A stretch of DNA of 64,000 nucleotides. Source: Lachnospiraceae bacterium EP-SM-12S-S03 (GTDB lineage: Bacteria > Bacillota > Clostridia > Lachnospirales > Lachnospiraceae). The DNA lies in contig JAJBSL010000014.1 of the NCBI GenBank assembly GCA_020540725.1, positions 1-64,000 on the forward strand, given 5' to 3'. The translations under genes and the position numbers were made by a program. The notes beneath the pieces were generated by a model that was given only the letters and a program-made list of their open reading frames with translations, did not search any database and was not told where the DNA came from. This document shows positions 27,101 to 37,708 of this stretch, one piece after another; position 1 is the stretch's first letter, and each line of letters starts with the position of its first letter.

Positions 27101-28045
27101 CTACTTATTTGCGGCATATGAGATTGCAAATGTAGTTGTTCCTGTGTAGTTTCCGGCTGCTGCTGCTTTTACATTTGCGGCTGTCACTTGGATTTCTCCT
27201 GTCAATTTCGTTCCTTCAGTGTCTGCTGTCACATTTTTCGTTCCAAAACTGTTCGCAAATGCCAACGCATTTTTGTCACTATTCAGATTTCCAGATTCCG
27301 GAGCTGTTACAGTAAGCGTTCCGTTTAAATCTGCTGCTTGTACCAAAACTTCATAAGCCTGTGTATTATCCTTTTCTGTACTCAATGTTCCCATTGTTAA
27401 AGAAGAAGGAACTGTTACTGTATAAGAAGGCTCTGAAATTTGTTCTTCCACTTCCGCACTGATTTCCATACTCTTTGAATTTTCCGAAGGGACGTCATGC
27501 TGGCTTGATGCTTTCAAATCTGTTACCTGCACGTAAAAGTTCTGTGTAGTATTCATGAAGACATTCACATAAGCAGAAGTCTCTACTTTCGTTGCAAGAT
27601 CATCTACCGCACTTCTTGGCAATTCCACTGTCATCGCCTGGGTTTCCAGTTTGTCTCCTGCTTTGATTCCAAACAGAGAAGCGTCCGTATCAAATGTCTT
27701 CACTGCTTTTGTCGTGATATCCGACTCTGCCTTATACTGTGTTCCATCAATTGTCATTACCACGTCTTTCAAAGTTCCATCTGCTCCCTGATCTGAAAAA
27801 CTCGGAATCGGATACGCAACATAGAAAGTCAGTTCCGCCGCATTGTCTGTCAGCTCAATATCTGCTTCATGTGCAAAAATGGGATCACACATGCTTAATT
27901 TTCCAGAACCATTTCCATTCAAAAAATGAATCGTTCCTGTGTAATCTCCATTATTTAATTCTGTGTCTGCCGCCAAAGCTGTGCTGCACATACCTACTGT
28001 CATAATCGCCGCCAAAGCGATTCCTGATAACTTTTTGAATTTCAT
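27101..28045 (-). CDS. Secreted NEAT-like/haem-interacting protein
   Basis: 314 aa. A clear signal peptide ends ALAAD (about residue 26). The N-terminal domain (about 28-185: NNGDYTGTIHFLNG, KLSMCDPIFAHEADIEL, AELTFYVAYPIP) resembles NEAT or the haem-interacting domain of Shr. The C-terminal domain (about 195-314: SMEISAEVEE...YTVTVPSSLTMGTLSTEKD...NYTGTTTFAISY) is the same module found near the N-terminus of the next gene's product. There is no membrane anchor, so it may be a released haemophore or may be held by a partner. GGAGG precedes ATG. Confidence 0.75.
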   Translation of the reverse strand: MKFKKLSGIALAAIMTVGMCSTALAADTELNNGDYTGTIHFLNGNGSGKLSMCDPIFAHEADIELTDNAAELTFYVAYPIPSFSDQGADGTLKDVVMTIDGTQYKAESDITTKAVKTFDTDASLFGIKAGDKLETQAMTVELPRSAVDDLATKVETSAYVNVFMNTTQNFYVQVTDLKASSQHDVPSENSKSMEISAEVEEQISEPSYTVTVPSSLTMGTLSTEKDNTQAYEVLVQAADLNGTLTVTAPESGNLNSDKNALAFANSFGTKNVTADTEGTKLTGEIQVTAANVKAAAAGNYTGTTTFAISYAANK

Positions 28046-28185
28046 ATTTGTTTTTCCTCCTTGTACAGGTATTTATTGATGTTCATCCCCGCCGTTACGG
28101 GCATTTTATATAAATTCTCTTCTATCTGACCGGTAAGAGCGCGCCATCCTGCCATGCAGACTTCACAAGAAATTTATAACATATA

Positions 28186-28668
28186 TCACTGTGCAATCAA
28201 CGTGCAGTTGACCTCTGCTCCATTTCTAGGCGTATACTCTTCGTCCATACTGTACGTTTTGTACTGCACCGTCAAAGGATATTCCCCTGATTCCAGCTCT
28301 TTTTTCAGTCGAATGTCGTATAAAGTCTGTCCAGGGCTTATCAGTTTTGATGTATAAATCGTTTCTTCTGTATCCGGAAGGTAGAAAGAAATTTCAAAAT
28401 ATACATTGTTTTCCTTGGGATTTACCAACTCTACAGATACATCCTTTGTGCCTGCTGCAACCGTGATTGTTTTATATCCCGGTATCTGAATCCCCGCTTC
28501 TACGTTCCCTGTCTTTTTCTCACTGTCTGTTTTTGTCTGTGTTTTCTCAAATTCCGGAGTGTAACTGGTTACTTCCTTTGGTCTTGTGTACCAATAAATT
28601 ACTCCTCCCAAAACCAGGATCACTACTATGATCACACCTATTATCATCCGCTTTTTCTTCTGTTCCAT
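28186..28668 (-). CDS. Membrane-anchored companion protein of haem operon
   Basis: 160 aa. A charged start, one transmembrane helix (about 7-28), a Lys/Thr/Glu-rich linker, and an extracellular beta-sandwich-like domain (about 57-160, IPGYKTITVAAGTKDVSVEL to the C-terminus). I do not recognise a named family. It is the first gene of the haem operon, directly after the double operator. It may dock the unanchored secreted protein encoded next, but that is inference. ATG at 28668 is preferred over 28680 because GGAG lies 6 nt before it. Confidence 0.65.
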   Translation of the reverse strand: MEQKKKRMIIGVIIVVILVLGGVIYWYTRPKEVTSYTPEFEKTQTKTDSEKKTGNVEAGIQIPGYKTITVAAGTKDVSVELVNPKENNVYFEISFYLPDTEETIYTSKLISPGQTLYDIRLKKELESGEYPLTVQYKTYSMDEEYTPRNGAEVNCTLIAQ

Positions 28669-28686
28669 AATATTCTCCATTTCGAA

Positions 28687-28797
28687 TTAGTCATAACTAA
28701 CTAAAGTCTTTTTAAAACGCGATTCTTTCAGAATCGCCATAGGTTAGTCTTGTCTAACTGACTTTGTCAGTATAGCATACTGTTTTTACTTCGTCAA
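28687..28797 (-). promoter_or_regulatory. Haem operon promoter, twin operators and leader hairpin
   Basis: TTGACG (28792-28797) and TATACT (28769-28774), 17-bp spacing. Downstream are two sites of the same form TTAG-N6-CTAA (28744-28757 and 28687-28700), 57 bp apart centre to centre. Between them is a perfect 8-bp hairpin GCGATTCT/AGAATCGC (28719-28737) followed by GTTTT. The sites do not look like Fur boxes; MarR- or DtxR-type regulators bind related palindromes. Confidence 0.65.
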
Positions 28798-28853
28798 TAC
28801 TATTTCTAAAATTATCAAGTGCATCACCGCCAAAAGTATGATACAATATTTTC

Positions 28854-28888
28854 AGATGTCAGGCATCTTTTGTCCCTGACATCTTTTC
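28854..28888 (+). terminator. Terminator-like hairpin in leader of kinase gene
   Basis: AGATGTCAGG pairs with CCTGACATCT (28875-28884), followed by TTTCTT. A TACAAT at 28842-28847 would start transcription right at the hairpin, so it could be an attenuator for the downstream kinase-like gene or a very short RNA. Confidence 0.5.
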
Positions 28889-28926
28889 TTAAAAACAAGC
28901 AGATTATTCTATAAACGGAGGAAATC

Positions 28927-29838
28927 ATGTTTACAATTCAGGTGGATAATGTGGAATTTCTTTTAAAAAAGAAATGTGACTTTACGTGGCTTCAAAAATT
29001 AGGAAAAGTGTTCACTGTTTTTGACCAGAATGATTCCGGAAATATCAGTTTTGGAGTATATAATGGAAAAGAAAAATTCTTTGTCAAGGTAGCAGGACTA
29101 AGTACCTCCAATGCCTCTCAATCTCAGGAAGACACTATATGCGCTTTAAAAACCGCAATTCCTATATATGAGAATATCAAGCATCCAAATTTGATTCAGC
29201 TAGTCAAACACTATTCTGTCAATGATCTATATATTGCCATTTTTAAATGGGCAGAAGGAGATTGTCTGTTTGATCACTGGAATTTTGAAAAATATGCTAA
29301 AAACTCAAACCTTATTCCACCGGCAAAACGTTTTAAACAATTATCCCTTTCTCAGAAAATCATATCAGCGGATGTTCTATTTTCTTTTTTAGAAACTGTA
29401 TCGGACAGTGGATATGTTGCCGTAGATTTTTATGACGGAAGTATTATTTATGATTTCCAAAATGATACGATTACTATTTGCGACATTGATTTATTTCGTC
29501 AGAAACCTGCATGGAATGATATGGGGGAGGATTACTGGGGTACTAAAAGATTAAAAGCTCCGGAAGAATATCAATATGGAGCTGTCATTGATGAAATAAC
29601 AAACGTATATACGCTCGGTGCCCTGCTTTTTGACAGTTTTTTCGGAAATTACAGCAACTCCGAAATACAGAAAAGATATCAGAAACATATTTTCGAACCT
29701 TGTTCGATCGAAAATTGGGAACTAAATCGCACATGTTATGAAGTCGCCAAAAAAGCTGTTTCAAAAGAACGCAAAAACCGCTATTCTTCCATTCAAGAAT
29801 TCCACAAAGATTGGAAAGAAGCGCTCAAAACACTATGA
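28927..29838 (+). CDS. Divergent eukaryotic-type protein kinase-like protein
   Basis: 303 aa with the protein kinase fold. Lys54 in FFVKVAG is the ATP lysine. The catalytic loop is VAVDFYDGSIIYD instead of HRD...N, with Asp167 as candidate catalytic base. The DFG site reads CDIDLF (Asp186/Asp188). KAPEE (210-214) is the APE motif and DEITNVYTLG the helix F motif. The glycine-rich loop is weak. No membrane segment or sensor domain is present. GGAGG precedes ATG. It lies alone on the plus strand between the haem operon and rpoC. Substrate unknown; it could be a kinase of small molecules or a pseudokinase. Confidence 0.78.
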   Translation: MFTIQVDNVEFLLKKKCDFTWLQKLGKVFTVFDQNDSGNISFGVYNGKEKFFVKVAGLSTSNASQSQEDTICALKTAIPIYENIKHPNLIQLVKHYSVNDLYIAIFKWAEGDCLFDHWNFEKYAKNSNLIPPAKRFKQLSLSQKIISADVLFSFLETVSDSGYVAVDFYDGSIIYDFQNDTITICDIDLFRQKPAWNDMGEDYWGTKRLKAPEEYQYGAVIDEITNVYTLGALLFDSFFGNYSNSEIQKRYQKHIFEPCSIENWELNRTCYEVAKKAVSKERKNRYSSIQEFHKDWKEALKTL

Positions 29839-29866
29839 TTAGATAAAGTTGGGGACATGGCAAAAT

Positions 29867-29913
29867 CAAATTGGGGACGTAGTAAAATGCAAAAACACTA
29901 CGTCCCCAATTTG
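29867..29913. repeat. REP-like inverted repeat with GGGGACGT core
   Basis: Two perfect 17-bp arms (CAAATTGGGGACGTAGT and its complement) around a 13-nt loop, preceded by a partial direct copy TTGGGGACATGG at 29849-29860. GGGGACG-type palindromes are known near IS200/IS605-like REP transposases; no such gene is nearby. Confidence 0.65.
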
Positions 29914-29914
29914 A

Positions 29915-29949
29915 AAAATGGAGCAGGAAATGATTTCCCGCTCCATTTT
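29915..29949 (-). terminator. rpoC terminator
   Basis: AAAATGGAGC / GCTCCATTTT with an additional inner GGAAA/TTTCC pairing lies directly after the rpoC stop. Confidence 0.85.
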
Positions 29950-29965
29950 ATTGAACATATGATGT

Positions 29966-32900
29966 TTATTCTTCGATTTCTTCAGATACTTCTTCTGCAA
30001 TTTCATCTGCTGCTTCTGCCGCCATATCTTCTGTCGTTTCTTCATCCACGCCATCCATTACAGCTAAATCACTAACATCATCAAGATTTTCTAAATCTTC
30101 AAGATCTGTTTCATCATCTTCTTCCTCTTCCATACCTGTATCGAGATTTACGTCTCTGTATTTTCTCATACCTGTACCTGCTGGAATCAGTTTACCGATG
30201 ATTACGTTTTCTTTCAGACCGATCAATGGATCTACTTTTCCTTTGATTGCCGCTTCAGTCAGAACCTTTGTTGTCTCCTGGAAGGAAGCTGCTGAAAGGA
30301 AGGAGTTCGTAGCAAGGGAAGCTTTCGTAATACCAAGCATTACCTGCTCTCCTGTTGCCGGCTCTTTGCCTTCTTCCATAAGTTTTTCATTGACCTCTTC
30401 GAATTCAAGTACATCTACCATTGTTCCCGGTAAGAATTCAGAATCACCGTTTTCTTCGATACGGATCTTCTTCAACATCTGACGCACAATAACCTCAATA
30501 TGTTTATCGTTGATTTCTACACCCTGGAGACGGTATACTCTCTGTACTTCCTGGATCATGTAATCCTGTGCTGCACGAAGTCCTTTGATCTTCAGGATAT
30601 CGTGTGGATTTACACTACCTTCTGTCAGTTCATCACCAGCTCCTAATACTGCCCCATCCTGAATCTTGATTCTGGAACCATACGGAATTAAGTAAGCCTT
30701 TGATTCACCTGTTTCACTATTTGTAACGATAATTTCACGTTTTTTCTTTGTATCATTGATTGTAGCTACGCCGCCAAACTCTGTGATGATAGCAAGTCCT
30801 TTCGGTTTTCTTGCCTCAAAAAGCTCCTCGACACGAGGAAGACCCTGTGTGATATCCCCACCGGCAACACCACCGGTATGGAATGTACGCATTGTAAGCT
30901 GTGTACCCGGCTCACCGATGGACTGGGCAGCAATAATACCAACTGCCTCACCAACCTGAACAGGCTCTCCTGTTGCCATGTTGGCACCATAACATTTTGC
31001 ACATACACCAATATGCGATTTACATGTTAAGATTGTACGGATTTTTACTTCTGTAATTGGTCCGCCATCTTTGCTTACACCGTATTTCATAACTGCTTCC
31101 GCACGTTTCGGTGTAACCATGTGATTTGCTTTCACGATCACGTTACCGTCTTTGTCGCAAATTGTCTCGCACACATAACGTCCTGTGATACGTTCCTGCA
31201 AGCTCTCGATTTCTTCGTTTCCATCCATAAATGCTTTTACATACATACCTGGGATTTCTGCTCCTTCCGGAACACAATCGATTTCACGGATGATCAAATC
31301 CTGGGATACGTCAACAAGACGTCTTGTTAAGTATCCTGAATCGGCTGTACGAAGCGCTGTATCGGAAAGTCCTTTACGAGCACCGTGTGCAGACATGAAG
31401 TATTCGAGTACGTCAAGACCTTCACGGAAGTTTGACTTGATAGGGAGCTCAATTGTACGTCCTGTTGTATCAGCCATCAAACCACGCATACCTGCAAGCT
31501 GTTTGATCTGTTTGTCAGAACCACGGGCTCCGGAGTCAGCCATCATGAAGATGTTGTTGTATTTATCCAGACCGTCTAACAGTGCTTTTGTTAAAGCATC
31601 ATCAGTATTCTTCCATGTTTCTACAACTTCTTTGTAACGCTCTTCTTCTGTAATAAGACCACGTTTGAAGTTCTTTGTAATTCTATCCACAGTATCCTGT
31701 GCCTGCTGGATCATTTCAGGTTTCTGTGGCGGCACAGTCATCTCGGAAATGGATACTGTCATCGCAGCTCTTGTAGAATATTTATATCCTGTTGCTTTGA
31801 TCTTATCCAAAACTTCTGCTGTTACTGTTGCACCATGTGTATTGATTACTTTTTCAAGAATCTGCTTGTTCTGTTTCTTTCCTACAAGGAAGTCAACTTC
31901 AAGAAGAAGTTCATTTCCCGGAATGCTTCTGTCAACAAATCCAAGATCCTGTGGAATGATTTCGTTGAATAAGAAACGTCCCAGTGTAGATTCTACGTTT
32001 CCGCTTAATGTTCTTCCATCCGGAAGTGTTTTTGTTACGCGGACAGTAATTCTTGAGTGAAGTGTAATAACTTCATTTTCATATGCTAAGATTGCTTCGT
32101 TTAAGTTCTTGAAGAACTTACCTTCTCCTTTTACTCCAGGTCTTTCCTGTGTTAAGTAATAAATACCGAGTACCATATCCTGTGAAGGAACGGCTACCGG
32201 TCCACCATCTGAAGGTTTCAGAAGGTTGTTTGGAGAAAGAAGTAAGAAACGGCACTCTGCCTGAGCTTCTACGGATAATGGAAGATGAACCGCCATCTGG
32301 TCACCGTCGAAGTCAGCGTTGAACGCTGTACATACAAGCGGATGAAGCTTGATTGCCTTACCTTCTACAAGAATCGGTTCAAATGCCTGAATACCAAGTC
32401 TATGCAGAGTAGGAGCTCGGTTTAACATAACCGGATGCTCTTTAATCACATCTTCAAGTACATCCCAAACTTCTGTCTGAAGTCTTTCTACCATTTTCTT
32501 CGCATTTTTAATATTGTGTGCTGTACCGTTTGCTACAAGCTCTTTCATAACAAATGGTTTGAACAGCTCAATTGCCATCTCTTTCGGAAGACCACACTGG
32601 TAAATCTTAAGTTCCGGTCCTACGACGATAACGGAACGTCCTGAGTAGTCAACACGTTTACCAAGTAAGTTCTGACGGAAACGTCCGGACTTACCTTTTA
32701 ACATATCAGATAAAGACTTGAGCGGACGGTTACCCGGTCCTGTTACCGGACGGCCACGGCGTCCATTGTCGATCAATGCATCGACAGCTTCCTGGAGCAT
32801 TCTCTTCTCGTTACGAACGATAATATCCGGAGCTCCTAACTCAAGAAGTCTTCTCAGACGGTTGTTTCTGTTAATGATTCTTCTATATAAATCATTTAAG

Positions 32901-33682
32901 TCAGATGTGGCAAAACGTCCACCGTCTAACTGTACCATCGGACGTAAATCCGGTGGAAGTACCGGAATTGCATTTAAAATCATCCACTCCGGTTTGTTTC
33001 CTGAACCACGGAACGCTTCCACAACTTCAAGACGTTTCACGATTCTCGCACGTTTCTGTCCTGTTGCTCCCTTTAATCCGTTCTGTAATTCATCATATTC
33101 TTTGTCAAGATCAATAGCCTGCAGAAGTTCCTGAATTGCTTCAGCTCCCATTCCAACACGGAATGCACTTCCGTAAGTCTCTCTCGCTTCCTGGTATTCC
33201 TGCTCTGAAAGTACTTGTTTGTACTGCAGATTCGTCTCACCTTTATCAAGAACAATGTAAGATGCAAAGTATAAAACTTTCTCCAATGTTCTAGGTGAAA
33301 TATCAAGGATCAGACCCATACGGCTCGGAATTCCTTTAAAATACCAGATGTGTGATACCGGAGCTGCAAGGGCAATATGCCCCATTCGCTCACGACGTAC
33401 ACTCGCTTTTGTTACCTCTACACCACAACGGTCACAGACAACCCCTTTATAACGGATTTTCTTATATTTTCCACAATGACATTCCCAGTCCTTGCTTGGT
33501 CCGAAAATTCTTTCGCAGAAAAGGCCGTCTCTTTCCGGTTTCAAAGTTCTATAGTTGATAGTCTCAGGTTTTGTAACTTCACCCCTTGACCATTCTGAAA
33601 TCTTTTCAGGTGATGCCAAACCAATTTTAATCGCATCAAAAGTCATTGGCTGGTATGTTGCTTCGTTATTTGTTGCTGACAT
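29966..33682 (-). CDS. rpoC: RNA polymerase subunit beta'
   Basis: 1238 aa. N-terminal zinc site [20 protein letters not shown], catalytic Mg motif [14 protein letters not shown], and the second zinc site with [13 protein letters not shown]. The trigger loop and the C-terminal clamp are present. It ends with a long acidic tail (Glu/Asp-rich, last about 50 residues). It starts 14 nt after rpoB and is cotranscribed with it. Confidence 0.98.
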   Translation of the reverse strand: MSATNNEATYQPMTFDAIKIGLASPEKISEWSRGEVTKPETINYRTLKPERDGLFCERIFGPSKDWECHCGKYKKIRYKGVVCDRCGVEVTKASVRRERMGHIALAAPVSHIWYFKGIPSRMGLILDISPRTLEKVLYFASYIVLDKGETNLQYKQVLSEQEYQEARETYGSAFRVGMGAEAIQELLQAIDLDKEYDELQNGLKGATGQKRARIVKRLEVVEAFRGSGNKPEWMILNAIPVLPPDLRPMVQLDGGRFATSDLNDLYRRIINRNNRLRRLLELGAPDIIVRNEKRMLQEAVDALIDNGRRGRPVTGPGNRPLKSLSDMLKGKSGRFRQNLLGKRVDYSGRSVIVVGPELKIYQCGLPKEMAIELFKPFVMKELVANGTAHNIKNAKKMVERLQTEVWDVLEDVIKEHPVMLNRAPTLHRLGIQAFEPILVEGKAIKLHPLVCTAFNADFDGDQMAVHLPLSVEAQAECRFLLLSPNNLLKPSDGGPVAVPSQDMVLGIYYLTQERPGVKGEGKFFKNLNEAILAYENEVITLHSRITVRVTKTLPDGRTLSGNVESTLGRFLFNEIIPQDLGFVDRSIPGNELLLEVDFLVGKKQNKQILEKVINTHGATVTAEVLDKIKATGYKYSTRAAMTVSISEMTVPPQKPEMIQQAQDTVDRITKNFKRGLITEEERYKEVVETWKNTDDALTKALLDGLDKYNNIFMMADSGARGSDKQIKQLAGMRGLMADTTGRTIELPIKSNFREGLDVLEYFMSAHGARKGLSDTALRTADSGYLTRRLVDVSQDLIIREIDCVPEGAEIPGMYVKAFMDGNEEIESLQERITGRYVCETICDKDGNVIVKANHMVTPKRAEAVMKYGVSKDGGPITEVKIRTILTCKSHIGVCAKCYGANMATGEPVQVGEAVGIIAAQSIGEPGTQLTMRTFHTGGVAGGDITQGLPRVEELFEARKPKGLAIITEFGGVATINDTKKKREIIVTNSETGESKAYLIPYGSRIKIQDGAVLGAGDELTEGSVNPHDILKIKGLRAAQDYMIQEVQRVYRLQGVEINDKHIEVIVRQMLKKIRIEENGDSEFLPGTMVDVLEFEEVNEKLMEEGKEPATGEQVMLGITKASLATNSFLSAASFQETTKVLTEAAIKGKVDPLIGLKENVIIGKLIPAGTGMRKYRDVNLDTGMEEEEDDETDLEDLENLDDVSDLAVMDGVDEETTEDMAAEAADEIAEEVSEEIEE

Positions 33683-33696
33683 TTAGGCACTCCCTT

Positions 33697-36600
33697 CTAT
33701 TCTTCATCAAGAATTTCATCAAAATCGGCATCTTCAGGTTCCTCTTCAATATCTACAAGTTCTTCACCTTCAAATTCCTGTCGGCTGAATCCATGCTGTC
33801 CATAGTCTTCATCATCGTTGTAACGTCTGTCACCTTCAATGATAGAACGCAAGTCTGTCTCGCCATAATCAACAGTTTCCATGATCTCTACTTCTGTGTT
33901 ATCTTCTTTCAATACTCTGACATCAAGACCAAGTGACTGTAACTCCTTCAAAAGTACCTTGAATGACTCAGGAATTCCCGGCTCAGGAATATTTTCACCC
34001 TTAATAATTGCCTCGTATGTCTTCACACGACCAACAACATCATCAGATTTTACAGTTAAGATTTCCTGAAGTGTGTATGATGCACCGTAAGCTTCCAGTG
34101 CCCAAACCTCCATCTCACCGAATCTCTGTCCACCGAACTGTGCCTTACCACCCAATGGCTGTTGTGTTACCAATGAGTAAGGACCTGTAGAACGAGCATG
34201 GATCTTGTCGTCTACCAGATGGTGAAGTTTCAGGTAGTGCATGTGACCGATTGTAACAGGGCTGTCGAAATATTCTCCTGTTCTACCGTCACGAAGACGT
34301 ACCTTACCATCGCGGGAAATCGGAACACCCTTCCACAACTTTCTGTGTTCTCTGTTCTCAGATAAGTATTCCAATACCTCCGGAAGTAATTCTTCTTTAT
34401 GTTTCTTTTCAAACTCATCCCACTCAAGATTTACATAATCATTTGCAAGATCAAGAGTGTCCATGATATCAACCTCGTTTGCTCCGTCAAATACAGGTGT
34501 TGCAATGTTGAATCCTAACGCTTTTGCAGCAAGACTCAAATGGATCTCAAGCACCTGTCCAATGTTCATACGTGATGGCACACCGAGCGGATTCAATACG
34601 ATGTCAAGTGGACGTCCGTTTGGTAAGAACGGCATATCTTCTACTGGAAGTACACGGGAAACAACACCCTTGTTACCGTGACGTCCGGCCATCTTATCTC
34701 CTACGGAAATCTTTCTCTTCTGCGCAATGTAAATACGCACAGACTGATTCACACCCGGAGAAAGCTCGTCGCCATTCTCTCTTGTAAATACTTTCGCATC
34801 CACAACAATACCATATTCTCCGTGAGGTACTTTCAAAGAAGTATCTCTTACTTCTCTTGCTTTCTCACCGAAAATTGCACGTAAAAGTCTCTCTTCTGCT
34901 GTCAGTTCTGTCTCTCCCTTTGGAGTTACTTTTCCGACTAAGATATCCCCTGCACGAACTTCTGCACCGATACGGATGATACCTCTCTCGTCGAGATCCT
35001 TAAGTGCGTCATCACCAACACCCGGAATATCTCTTGTGATTTCTTCCGGTCCTAACTTCGTATCACGTGCTTCTGCTTCATATTCTTCAATATGGATGGA
35101 TGTATAAACATCATCCTGTACTAATCTTTCGCTTAATAATACAGCATCCTCGTAATTGTAACCTTCCCATGTCATGAAACCGATGAGTGGGTTCTTACCA
35201 AGAGCCATCTCTCCGTTAGATGTGGATGGTCCGTCAGCGATTACCTGTCCTGCTTCCACTTTCTCGCCTTTGACAACGATTGGTCTCTGGTTGTAGCAGT
35301 TGCTCTGGTTACTTCTAAGGAATTTTGTAAGCTTATATATCTTTCTTGTTCCATCTTCATGTTTGATCGTAATCTCTTTTGAAGTAGAACGTTCAATCAC
35401 ACCAGCACGTTCAGCCACAATACATACACCCGAATCCACGGCTGCTTTTGTCTCCATACCTGTTCCGACAACCGGTGCCTCCGTCAACATAAGAGGTACT
35501 GCCTGACGCTGCATGTTGGATCCCATAAGCGCACGAGTCGGGTCATCGTTCTCAAGGAACGGAATGAGTGCTGTAGCTACAGAGAATACCATTTTCGGAG
35601 AAACGTCCATGTAATCAAACATTGTTTTCTCGTATTCCTGTGTCTCTTCACGGTAACGACCCGCCACATTCTTATGCACAAAGTGTCCTTCTGCATCTAA
35701 CGGTTCGTTAGCCTGTGCTACGTGATAATTATCTTCTTCGTCTGCTGTCATGTAAACAACTTCTTCTGTTACGACCGGATTCTTTGGATCCGTCTTGTCA
35801 ATCTTACGATAAGGCGCTTCCACAAAACCGTACTCGTTAATTCTTGCGTAACATGCAAGAGAGTTAATAAGACCGATGTTCGGACCTTCCGGAGTCTCAA
35901 CCGGACACATTCTTCCGTAGTGGGAATAGTGAACGTCTCGAACCTCGAATCCGGCTCTGTCTCGTGAAAGACCACCAGGTCCAAGGGCTGACAAACGTCT
36001 CTTATGTGTCAACTCTCCAAGCGGGTTGTTCTGATCCATGAACTGTGAAAGCTGTGAAGAACCGAAGAATTCCTTCACTGCTGCAGTTACCGGTTTGATA
36101 TTGATCAGTGACTGTGGAGAAATTCCATCTAAATCCTGAGTTGTCATTCTCTCACGCACGACTCTTTCCAGTCTGGAAAGACCAATTCTATACTGATTCT
36201 GCAATAACTCACCAACCGCACGGATACGTCTGTTTCCTAAGTGGTCGATATCGTCATCATTTCCAAGTCCATACTCTAAGTGAATATTGTAGTTGATAGA
36301 AGCCAAAATATCCTCTTTTGTGATATGCTTTGGAATCAGGTCATGAATGTTCTTTCTAATCTGTTCTTTTAATTCGTCAATGTCACCTGCAGTTTCTTCT
36401 AAAAGTTGTGCAAGTACCGGATAATATACTAATTCTGTTACCCCTAACTCTTTCGCGTCCACATCCACAACACTTTCCAAATCTACCATCATGCTGGAAA
36501 GTACTTTAATGTTACGCTCTTCACCTTTCACCCATACAAACGGAACTGCCGCATTCTGTACCTTGTCAGCCAATTCTCTTGTAAATGTTGTTCCTTCCTC

Positions 36601-37524
36601 AACAAGAACTTCTCCTGTAACAGGGCTCACAACATCTTCTGCAGCCATCTGTCCTGTGATACGGTTTTTAAGGGCCAATTTTTTATTAAATTTATAACGA
36701 CCTACTTTTGCAAGATCATAACGTCTCGGGTCAAAGAACATACTCATAATGAGGCTCTCTGCACTGTCCACTGCCAACGGCTCTCCCGGACGGATTTTCT
36801 TATATAATTCAAGAAGACCTTCCTGATAGCTTTCTGCTGTATCTTTGCCAAAGCTTGCAAGAATCTTCGGTTCCTCGCCGAATAACTCCACAATCTCTGC
36901 ATTTGTACCATATCCAAGTGCACGGATAAGCACTGTGATCGGCACCTTTCTAGTTCTATCTACACGTACATAGAAAACGTCATTGGAGTCAGTCTCATAT
37001 TCCAACCATGCACCACGGTTCGGGATTACAGTAGAAGAATATAATTCTTTTCCGATCTTATCATGAGCGATTGCATAGTAGATACCAGGAGAACGAACAA
37101 GCTGACTTACGATAACACGTTCTGCTCCGTTGATCACGAATGTACCTGTTGCCGTCATAAGCGGAAGGTCACCCATGAAAATCTCATGCTCATTGATCTC
37201 ATCTGTTTCTTTATTATAAAGTCTCACTTTCACTTTCAGCGGTGCCGCATATGTAGCATCGCGTTCTTTACATTCCTCGATGGTATATTTCACATCATCT
37301 TCGCATAATGTAAAATCTACAAACTCCAGACTTAAATGACCGCTGTAATCAGCGATTGGGGAAATATCATCAAATACTTCTTTTAATCCTGCATCAAGAA
37401 ACCATTGGTAAGAGTCTTTCTGCACTTCGATTAAATTCGGCATTTCGAGTACTTCTTTTTGTCTGGAATAACTCATACGAGAACTTTTTCCATTTGTGAT
37501 GGGACGAATTCTGTTTTTCTCCAT
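33697..37524 (-). CDS. rpoB: RNA polymerase subunit beta
   Basis: 1275 aa. The rifampicin-binding region [20 protein letters not shown]...[10 protein letters not shown] is wild-type in every position I can compare. [12 protein letters not shown] and the C-terminal HDLV-like clamp motifs are present. An acidic tail follows. Its usual neighbours rplJL are about 16 kb away, and it has its own promoter at 37664-37692. SD AAGGAG lies 9 nt before ATG. Confidence 0.98.
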   Translation of the reverse strand: MEKNRIRPITNGKSSRMSYSRQKEVLEMPNLIEVQKDSYQWFLDAGLKEVFDDISPIADYSGHLSLEFVDFTLCEDDVKYTIEECKERDATYAAPLKVKVRLYNKETDEINEHEIFMGDLPLMTATGTFVINGAERVIVSQLVRSPGIYYAIAHDKIGKELYSSTVIPNRGAWLEYETDSNDVFYVRVDRTRKVPITVLIRALGYGTNAEIVELFGEEPKILASFGKDTAESYQEGLLELYKKIRPGEPLAVDSAESLIMSMFFDPRRYDLAKVGRYKFNKKLALKNRITGQMAAEDVVSPVTGEVLVEEGTTFTRELADKVQNAAVPFVWVKGEERNIKVLSSMMVDLESVVDVDAKELGVTELVYYPVLAQLLEETAGDIDELKEQIRKNIHDLIPKHITKEDILASINYNIHLEYGLGNDDDIDHLGNRRIRAVGELLQNQYRIGLSRLERVVRERMTTQDLDGISPQSLINIKPVTAAVKEFFGSSQLSQFMDQNNPLGELTHKRRLSALGPGGLSRDRAGFEVRDVHYSHYGRMCPVETPEGPNIGLINSLACYARINEYGFVEAPYRKIDKTDPKNPVVTEEVVYMTADEEDNYHVAQANEPLDAEGHFVHKNVAGRYREETQEYEKTMFDYMDVSPKMVFSVATALIPFLENDDPTRALMGSNMQRQAVPLMLTEAPVVGTGMETKAAVDSGVCIVAERAGVIERSTSKEITIKHEDGTRKIYKLTKFLRSNQSNCYNQRPIVVKGEKVEAGQVIADGPSTSNGEMALGKNPLIGFMTWEGYNYEDAVLLSERLVQDDVYTSIHIEEYEAEARDTKLGPEEITRDIPGVGDDALKDLDERGIIRIGAEVRAGDILVGKVTPKGETELTAEERLLRAIFGEKAREVRDTSLKVPHGEYGIVVDAKVFTRENGDELSPGVNQSVRIYIAQKRKISVGDKMAGRHGNKGVVSRVLPVEDMPFLPNGRPLDIVLNPLGVPSRMNIGQVLEIHLSLAAKALGFNIATPVFDGANEVDIMDTLDLANDYVNLEWDEFEKKHKEELLPEVLEYLSENREHRKLWKGVPISRDGKVRLRDGRTGEYFDSPVTIGHMHYLKLHHLVDDKIHARSTGPYSLVTQQPLGGKAQFGGQRFGEMEVWALEAYGASYTLQEILTVKSDDVVGRVKTYEAIIKGENIPEPGIPESFKVLLKELQSLGLDVRVLKEDNTEVEIMETVDYGETDLRSIIEGDRRYNDDEDYGQHGFSRQEFEGEELVDIEEEPEDADFDEILDEE

Positions 37525-37663
37525 TGACGTTCACTCCTTGTATATTTATTTGGCCTTCGGGTTAATTTCCTCTAATATACAATGAAAACCAAGGAAAAAC
37601 TGTGATTTTTCTTCGTTTTCATTACATTATGTGGGCATGATTCTCCACAATAGCGCATTTTTA

Positions 37664-37692
37664 ACTGTATCACAAGAAAATTGACTTGTCAA
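37664..37692 (-). promoter_or_regulatory. rpoBC promoter
   Basis: TTGACA (37687-37692) and TACAGT (37664-37669), 17-bp spacer, placed right after the metF stop. No terminator separates metF from it, so some metF read-through is possible. Confidence 0.75.
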
Positions 37693-37708
37693 GAAGTTTT
37701 TTCAAAAG

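Noticed and set aside
29857..30075. Small plus-strand frame over the rpoC end
   Set aside because: It covers the REP-like repeat, the rpoC terminator and antisense rpoC; no supporting signal.
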